This document shows positions 58,616-64,000 of a DNA stretch of 64,000 bases, one piece after another. Positions within the stretch are counted from its first letter, which is position 1; every line of letters begins with the position of its first letter. Origin of the DNA: Rhodococcus koreensis (GTDB taxonomy: Bacteria > Actinomycetota > Actinomycetes > Mycobacteriales > Mycobacteriaceae); assembly GCF_900105905.1 (NCBI RefSeq), contig NZ_FNSV01000005.1, forward strand, positions 1,054,001 to 1,118,000, given 5' to 3'. Both the position numbers and the translations under genes were made by a program. The notes beneath the pieces were generated by a model that ran no database searches, was not told where the DNA came from, and was given only the letters and a program-made list of their open reading frames with translations.

Positions 58616-58641
58616 CGCCGGGTGGCTGGGCACACCCGGCG
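58616..58641 (-). terminator. Small hairpin between rarA and alaS
   Basis: Arms 58616-58624 and 58633-58641 (9 perfect pairs, 8-base loop) lie 12 bases past the rarA stop and about 40 bases before the alaS start. Could be a weak terminator of rarA or a leader structure of alaS. No T-run; position alone does not decide. Confidence 0.4.
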
Positions 58642-58653
58642 GTTCGGCAACAT

Positions 58654-60087
58654 TCAGCTTAACCGGCCACCCTGACGGTTCGTGCCGCGGACGATGGCCC
58701 GCAGTTTGTCCACGCGCCCCGCGATGTCACGCTCGCCGCCGTGGGTGGTGGGCTGGTAGTAGTCGACGCCGACGAGCTCGTCGGGCGGATACTGCTGCGC
58801 CAGTACCCCGTCCGGGTGGTCGTGGGGATATCGGTAGCCGACGGCGTTGCCGAGCTTGGCCGCCCCCGCGTAGTGGCCGTCGCGCAGGTGCGGTGGAACG
58901 AGCCCGGCGTTTCCCGCCGCGACGTCCGCCATCGCGGCGCCGAGCGCGGCGATGACGGCCCCCGACTTCGGCGCGGTCGCGAGGTGGATGGTGGCCTGGG
59001 CGAGGGCGAGGCGGGCCTCCGGCATCCCGATCAGCTGCACCGCCTGCGCGGCGGCGGTCGCGGTCTGCAACGCGGTGGGGTCGGCCATCCCGATGTCCTC
59101 GCTGGCATGGACGACCAGCCGCCGCGCGATGAAGCGGGGGTCCTCGCCCGCGGTCAGCATCCGCGCCAGATAGTGCAGGGCGGCGTCGACGTCCGAACCG
59201 CGGATCGACTTGATGAACGCACTGATCACGTCGTAGTGCTGGTCGCCGTCGCGGTCGTAGCGGACGGCGGCCTTGTCGACGCTGGCCTCCACCGTCGCGA
59301 GGTCCAGCAGCACCGGACGGTCCGCGTCACCGGCCTGGTCGAGCGCCGCGCCCGCCGCCGCCTCGAGCGCGGTGAGCGCCCGCCGGGCGTCACCGGCCGC
59401 GAGGCGCACCAGATGGTCCATCGCGTCGCCGGCGATCTCGATGTCCCCGCCGAGACCCCGCTCGTCGGTGCGCGCCCGCTCGAGGAGGTTCTCGATGTCG
59501 TCCGCCGTCAGCGACTGCAGTTGCAGGACCAGCGAGCGGGACAGCAGCGGGGACACCACGGAGAACGACGGATTCTCGGTGGTGGCGGCCACGAGCAGCA
59601 CGATCCGGTTCTCGACCGCCGCCAGCAGTGCGTCCTGCTGGGTCTTGGAGAAGCGGTGCACCTCGTCGATGAACAGCACCGTCTGCTCGCCCGCGAGGAG
59701 CCGTCGGCGAGCGAGTTCGATGACGCCACGCACTTCCTTGACACCGGCGGACAGCGCGGACAGCGCCTCGAAGCGGCGCCCGGTGGCACCGGAGATCAGC
59801 GACGCCAGCGTGGTCTTGCCGGTGCCGGGCGGACCGTACAGCAGCACGGACGCCGCCCCCGACCCCTCCACGAGCCGCCGCAGCGGCGCACCGGGGCCGA
59901 GGAGATGCTGCTGCCCGACCACCTCGCCGAGCGTGCGGGGACGCATGCGCACCGCCAGCGGTGCGCGGTGGTCGACCGGCACCGGACCGGGAACCGAGCG
60001 CGGAGCCGCCGCCTCGTCCGGCTGCGCCGTCTCGAACAGGCCCGCCGACTCGTCCTCGCCGACATCCGAACCGAAAAGATCGCTCAC
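58654..60087 (-). CDS. rarA: Replication-associated recombination protein RarA (MgsA)
   Basis: AAA+ ATPase acting at stalled replication forks. 477 residues. Walker [13 protein letters not shown] (84-95), Walker [18 protein letters not shown] (about 134-150), sensor motif [19 protein letters not shown], and the C-terminal tetramerisation region with [26 protein letters not shown] and [19 protein letters not shown] signatures. GTG start. The first 30 residues are acidic and variable. Confidence 0.95.
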   Translation of the reverse strand: MSDLFGSDVGEDESAGLFETAQPDEAAAPRSVPGPVPVDHRAPLAVRMRPRTLGEVVGQQHLLGPGAPLRRLVEGSGAASVLLYGPPGTGKTTLASLISGATGRRFEALSALSAGVKEVRGVIELARRRLLAGEQTVLFIDEVHRFSKTQQDALLAAVENRIVLLVAATTENPSFSVVSPLLSRSLVLQLQSLTADDIENLLERARTDERGLGGDIEIAGDAMDHLVRLAAGDARRALTALEAAAGAALDQAGDADRPVLLDLATVEASVDKAAVRYDRDGDQHYDVISAFIKSIRGSDVDAALHYLARMLTAGEDPRFIARRLVVHASEDIGMADPTALQTATAAAQAVQLIGMPEARLALAQATIHLATAPKSGAVIAALGAAMADVAAGNAGLVPPHLRDGHYAGAAKLGNAVGYRYPHDHPDGVLAQQYPPDELVGVDYYQPTTHGGERDIAGRVDKLRAIVRGTNRQGGRLS

Positions 60088-60142
60088 AAGTTCGACGCTA
60101 CTGGAACCCGCACCGTCCGACCCAGTCCGGCCGGACCTCGCG

Positions 60143-61318
60143 TCAGCCGACGGACAGTCCCCGGATCTTGTCGGCGATGACGCGGGCGTCGTGGGCGACC
60201 ACCGTGTTCCCCGCGTGATCCGCCGAACGGGCCAGCTTGTCCCAGCGCTGGGTCAGCGCCTCGGACCGCGGCACCGACAGGTGATGCTCGCGGACGGCGG
60301 CGATCCGGGTGTGGTTGTCCGGCAGGAACAGGTAGGTGCTGAGCCACACCCAGATCAGTTGGGCCTCGACCATGCGGGCGGCGAGCACGTTGTCGTCGGC
60401 GAGCGCGGGCCACATCCCCACGACCTCCGCCCGCCAGGCCTCGATCATCGCCTGGGTGCGGTCCTCGGACAGTTCGATGCTGCACAGGCAACCCGGGAAC
60501 GAGACCAGCGCGTACGCGATGTCGAGCATCGCGTCGCGGAACCCGCCCCACTCGTAGTCGAGGAACCGGACGCCCTCGTCGTTGACGATGATGTTGTCCG
60601 GGCACAGGTCCGACGGGCTGAACGCCCGGAACCGCCCGCTCTCGAACAGCTTCGCGGCCCGCGCCACCTGCTCGGTCAGCTCCGGCGAGACGTCGACACG
60701 GAGAATGTCGGACAGCAGACCGGGCACGGCGGGCACCGCACGCTCGACCTGCTCGGCCACGGTGTCGTCGCAGTGCGCCACCTCGGCGCGGCGCAGCAGC
60801 GCGGTGAAGTCTTCTTCGCGGCCCACGGTGGCCGCGTGCATGCGGCCGAGCGCCTGGGCCATGGCCATCAGGGTGTTGGTGACGGTGTCGGAATCGGAGT
60901 GCTCGAGCAGCGCGCTGATCGGGGTGGCGTCCCCGAGGTCGCTGAGCACGAGGAGCCGGGCTTCGAGGTCGGATGCGAGCAGTTCGGCTCCGGGGCGGCT
61001 GTCCGTCGCCAGCGCCGTGGCGAACTGGTACGAGACGGCCTCGCGGAGGAAGGCGCTGCGGCTGTCGCCGGACAGGTCGTCGGGATCGACGGCCCGCGCG
61101 CCGGACACACCGGACTCCTCGCGGACCTGCTTGATCACCAACGTCCGGGGGAGGGAGAACGGATTCTCCGCCACCCGCACACGGAGCACGATGGTGCGGC
61201 CACTACCGCCGAGATCCACGGGATCCACCAGTGTCACGGGTGCCCCTGTGCGACGGGTGAGCAGCTTCTCGGCTGCGGCAACTACCTCTGAAACGGGGTC
61301 TGCCAGTATTGCAGTCAT
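60143..61318 (-). CDS. Phosphotransferase-fold (APH-like) kinase, substrate unknown
   Basis: 391 residues with an aminoglycoside-phosphotransferase-like fold: N-lobe [14 protein letters not shown] and LVIKQVREE (putative ATP lysine), a long helical middle, then [39 protein letters not shown]. The last segment carries the catalytic-loop Asp and Asn and the DYE metal Asp. The His usual before that Asp (HxD) is Ser here. Such genes in core regions act on small metabolites or cell-wall precursors rather than antibiotics; nothing here shows which. ATG at 61318. Alone between rarA and the transglutaminase gene. Confidence 0.75.
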   Translation of the reverse strand: MTAILADPVSEVVAAAEKLLTRRTGAPVTLVDPVDLGGSGRTIVLRVRVAENPFSLPRTLVIKQVREESGVSGARAVDPDDLSGDSRSAFLREAVSYQFATALATDSRPGAELLASDLEARLLVLSDLGDATPISALLEHSDSDTVTNTLMAMAQALGRMHAATVGREEDFTALLRRAEVAHCDDTVAEQVERAVPAVPGLLSDILRVDVSPELTEQVARAAKLFESGRFRAFSPSDLCPDNIIVNDEGVRFLDYEWGGFRDAMLDIAYALVSFPGCLCSIELSEDRTQAMIEAWRAEVVGMWPALADDNVLAARMVEAQLIWVWLSTYLFLPDNHTRIAAVREHHLSVPRSEALTQRWDKLARSADHAGNTVVAHDARVIADKIRGLSVG

Positions 61319-61383
61319 CGCGGACCAACTTACCTGCTAGTGACACGGATCATCGAGTCCTCCTCCGGAAGCCCCGATGAATT

Positions 61384-62334
61384 TCAGCATTTCGGCTGAT
61401 CCGGTGCGAGTACTTCCATCGGCGCCACGTCAACCGACACCGCAATGGTGCTGTTTCGTGCCTCTGTGTATATGACACCGCGCAGCGGCGGCACGTCGGC
61501 GTAGTCCCGGCCCCACGCGACCACCGTGTACCGCTCGTCGACGAGCTGGTCGTTGGTGGGGTCGAAGGCCAGCCACCGGTCCCCCGGCATCCACACCGCG
61601 GCCCAGGCGTGCGTCGCGTCGACTCCGATCATCCGTTCCTTGCCGGGCGGCGGCTGCGTCGCCAGGTACCCGGACACGTACCGGGCCGCGAGTCCGCGTG
61701 AGCGCAGGCAGGCGATGGCGAGCCGGGCGAAGTCCTGGCAGACGCCCGACCGCTTCTCCAGCACCTCCGCGACCCGCGTCGAGACCGACGTCGACCCCGA
61801 CTTGTACTCGAAGTCGCGGTGGATGCGGGTCGTGAGATCGACCACCGCGTCGACGAGGGGCCGTTCCGGCGGGAAACTCGGTGCCGCGTACTCGCGGACC
61901 GCGTCGCCGATCTCGGGGGGATCGAGGTCGAGCACGAACTCCTGCGCCATCGCGCCCTCGGTGCCCACGGGCCGGGACAGCTCCCACGGCGCGTTCGCCG
62001 GTGCGGCGGCGAGCCTCGCCTTGTCCGGTCCGTAGACCTCGATCTCGGATTCGGCCGCCACCACCAGTTCCTCGTGCGGCGTGCTCACCTGGAAGTACAG
62101 GTCCCGGTTGCCGTACACGTCCGACCCGGTGGAGCGGTCTGCGGGCGGCGGTGTGATGTCGACGACGGAAGCGACGCACCGCTGTTCCTCGGTGTCGCGC
62201 GGCAGGAGGTAACCCCGGCCGTACGACGAGGTCACCGGCCCCGAGTAGGTGTACGTCGTGCGGTGGGTGATCTTGTATCTGCGCAGAACCGGACGTTCCG
62301 CTGCCGGGTCCGTGCGGGGCGTCGTGTCGGTCAT
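61384..62334 (-). CDS. Transglutaminase-like cysteine protease/amidase
   Basis: 316 residues, cytosolic (no signal peptide). An N-terminal beta domain YKITHRTTYTYSGPVTSSYGRGYLLPR, typical of bacterial transglutaminase N-domains, precedes a core with catalytic triad C199 (RSGVCQDFARL), H242 (DATHAWAAV) and D258 (LAFDPTND). Start ATG at 62334 overlaps the ATP-grasp/alpha-E gene by 4 bases (ATGA), so the two are co-translated. Comparative genomics has predicted peptide-bond making or breaking for this pairing; the product is unknown. Confidence 0.9.
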   Translation of the reverse strand: MTDTTPRTDPAAERPVLRRYKITHRTTYTYSGPVTSSYGRGYLLPRDTEEQRCVASVVDITPPPADRSTGSDVYGNRDLYFQVSTPHEELVVAAESEIEVYGPDKARLAAAPANAPWELSRPVGTEGAMAQEFVLDLDPPEIGDAVREYAAPSFPPERPLVDAVVDLTTRIHRDFEYKSGSTSVSTRVAEVLEKRSGVCQDFARLAIACLRSRGLAARYVSGYLATQPPPGKERMIGVDATHAWAAVWMPGDRWLAFDPTNDQLVDERYTVVAWGRDYADVPPLRGVIYTEARNSTIAVSVDVAPMEVLAPDQPKC

Positions 62335-64000
62335 GCGGAGACTCCGCCCGGGGAGGTGCTCCACGAGGTGCCGCTGCCCCACAGCGGCTGGGTGCCGCCG
62401 GGCAGCGACAGCTGACCCTTCAGCATCACGTCGGACAGTTCGCTCAGCAGTGCGCGCATCGTGGTCGTCAGCTCGCCCAGCTCCTTCCGGGACCCGCCCG
62501 CGTCGACCGATTCGAGTCGGACGGGGTCGACGCGCCGCACGGTGTTGACCATGTCCTCGGCGAGCCGCTCCGCACGGGACGCACCCGAGGCGTCCGGCAG
62601 TGCGGCCAGATTCGTGCGCAGCGCCTCCAGTTGGAACGCCAGCGACCGCGGGTTCTTCACGTCGAACAGCAGCAACTCGGCGACGGCCGCCGGGCGGATA
62701 CTGCGGTTGCGGCGGCGGTAGACCACGGAACTCTCGGTGGCGACGAGAAGCGATTCGATCACCGCCCGTTCGGTCGCGGGATCCGTCCTCCGCCCGAGGG
62801 TGGAGTCCACCAGCGCGATCAAGGTGGATGCCCTCTCGATCCGTTTGCCGATGTCCATGACGTGCCAGCCGGTGTCGCGAACCAGCGACTCCGCGGCGAC
62901 CCCGGACAGCGCGAGCATGCCGCCGAGCACCGCGGACTGCGCCTCGAACAGCGCGGACCCGTCGTCGACGGTGTCGGCCGCGACCTGTCCGAGCGCGCGT
63001 TCGACGGAGCTGAGGACGGCCCAGATGTCGTTCGACAGTTGCCCGCGCACGGCCCGCGCGGCCTGCTCGACGCCGCGCACCGCGTGGGCGAGCGACCCGT
63101 CCCGGTCCGGGTCCGCCGTCAGCGAGCGGAACTCGGAGCGTACCCGCCGCTGGTCGGTGATCGGATCGGAACCCGAGTCGGCCACGGCGCGGTTCCCGGC
63201 GTCGGCGACCCGCAGGACCGTGTTCAGCAGGATCGGGAGGCTTCCGCCGCCCGCCAGCCACGGTCGCAGGCGGTAGTCGCGGTACTTCTCCCCCACGGCG
63301 ATCATCAGCCGGGCCGCACCCTCGGCGCGCTCCGCGAACCGGCCCATCCAGAACAGTTCGGTCAGCGCGCGCGGCGACGTCATCAGGTCGGACGTCGTCG
63401 CCGCATACGTGGGCAGGGTCTCCCCGTCCCGCTCGGCGCCGTCGCCCGGGTCGGTGGACGCCGTGCGCTGCGCCAGCCGGATCCACACGTCCTTCGCCCC
63501 GGCGTGGCGCCGGTCCCCGCGCTCAGCCCCGGGAACGAGGGACGTGCCGAGACCGCCGGCCATCGGCGTGAATCCCACCTGCTGCGCAACGCTGAACAGC
63601 CGCATCCCGACCGGTGCGAGCACGACGTCCCCGGATCCACCGGCGGCGGGTGCGTACGAGGGGTCCGGGACGATCTGCCCGACCCACCGCCCGGGTTCGG
63701 CCCGCACCCGGTCCAGCAGGGTGTCCCGGTCGGCGGCACCGAGGTCGGCGGGCACGATCGGCGCACCCCCGTGCACCGCGCGCAGCACCATCGACGAGGC
63801 GTTCGCGAGGATGTGCGACAGCTCCGACCGGTCGCCGCCCCAGAAGCTCGGAACCGACGGCAGCAGCAGATCCTCGTCGAGCAGCCGTCGGCACAGGTCC
63901 GGAAGCAACCGGGTGAGGGCGGGGTTCTCGAGGATTCCGCTGCCGAGGGTGTTGACGACGGTCACCGCGCCCCGCCGCAGCACCTCGACGAGACCGACCA
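62331..64000 (-). CDS. Circularly permuted ATP-grasp / alpha-E fusion, 5' end off the window
   Basis: At least 556 residues; the frame stays open to the window edge, so the N-terminal ATP-grasp part is cut. The visible start VEVLRRGAVTVVNTLGSGILENPALTRLLPDLCRRLL...LPSVPSFWGGD is the end of the circularly permuted ATP-grasp domain. From about 63360 down comes the helical alpha-E (DUF403) domain: LTELFWMGRFAERAEGAARLM, DIGKRIERASTLIALVDSTL, ESSVVYRRRNRS, FDVKNPRSLAFQLEALR. In other bacteria these are two separate genes; fusion is known in mycobacteria. ATP-grasp proteins of this type are predicted amide ligases. Confidence 0.9.
   Translation of the reverse strand, partial: VGLVEVLRRGAVTVVNTLGSGILENPALTRLLPDLCRRLLDEDLLLPSVPSFWGGDRSELSHILANASSMVLRAVHGGAPIVPADLGAADRDTLLDRVRAEPGRWVGQIVPDPSYAPAAGGSGDVVLAPVGMRLFSVAQQVGFTPMAGGLGTSLVPGAERGDRRHAGAKDVWIRLAQRTASTDPGDGAERDGETLPTYAATTSDLMTSPRALTELFWMGRFAERAEGAARLMIAVGEKYRDYRLRPWLAGGGSLPILLNTVLRVADAGNRAVADSGSDPITDQRRVRSEFRSLTADPDRDGSLAHAVRGVEQAARAVRGQLSNDIWAVLSSVERALGQVAADTVDDGSALFEAQSAVLGGMLALSGVAAESLVRDTGWHVMDIGKRIERASTLIALVDSTLGRRTDPATERAVIESLLVATESSVVYRRRNRSIRPAAVAELLLFDVKNPRSLAFQLEALRTNLAALPDASGASRAERLAEDMVNTVRRVDPVRLESVDAGGSRKELGELTTTMRALLSELSDVMLKGQLSLPGGTQPLWGSGTSWSTSPGGVSA

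Overview
The window is a high-GC, densely packed stretch of an actinobacterial chromosome. Gene content, gene order and protein sequences point to Rhodococcus, close to the R. jostii / R. opacus group; the genus call is an inference from remembered similarity, and the species cannot be fixed by reading alone. It is almost entirely core housekeeping. I see no rRNA, tRNA, insertion sequence, prophage, CRISPR array or replication origin. Most genes lie on the minus strand in long runs, often with 4-base ATGA/GTGA stop-start overlaps.

Layout. 1-8022: the 3' end of a quinone oxidoreductase, ctaB (heme O synthase), then a divergent plus-strand pentose phosphate operon tkt-tal-zwf-opcA-pgl. 8374-14575 (minus): the lower-glycolysis operon gap-pgk-tpiA, closed by a strong hairpin, then secG and ppc. 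14803-24633 (minus): rpe, riboflavin genes ribD-ribE-ribBA-ribH, a PH-like membrane protein, uvrC, and rapZ-yvcK-whiA. 24692-30651: an MmcQ/YjbR-like protein, a mycofactocin-type SDR behind two KstR-like operators, rsmB and fmt, a 68-residue unknown protein, a secreted lipase and a PadR regulator. 30739-36767 (minus): PriA-like protein, metK, coaBC, rpoZ, gmk, mihF. 36894-45735 (minus): the complete pyrimidine operon pyrR-pyrB-pyrC-(membrane protein)-carA-carB-pyrF, with a PyrR-binding hairpin over the pyrR Shine-Dalgarno sequence. 45876-48087: nusB, efp, pepQ. 48224-53626: a four-helix membrane protein and the shikimate cluster aroB-aroK-aroC-(prepilin peptidase)-aroE. 53616-60087: mltG, ruvX, alaS, rarA. 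60143-64000: a phosphotransferase-fold kinase, a transglutaminase and the 3' part of an ATP-grasp/alpha-E fusion.

The modules link central carbon flow (pentose phosphate pathway, triose phosphates, PEP carboxylase) to nucleotide, riboflavin, CoA, SAM and aromatic biosynthesis, next to translation and transcription factors.

No convincing wholly new multi-gene system is present. The points most worth a second look are the paired KstR-type boxes before the mycofactocin SDR, the transglutaminase/ATP-grasp/alpha-E module at the right edge, the PyrR leader, the overlapping palindromes before the PadR gene, and a recurring pattern of short tandem duplications that copy the last codons and stop codon of pgl, aroB and aroK.
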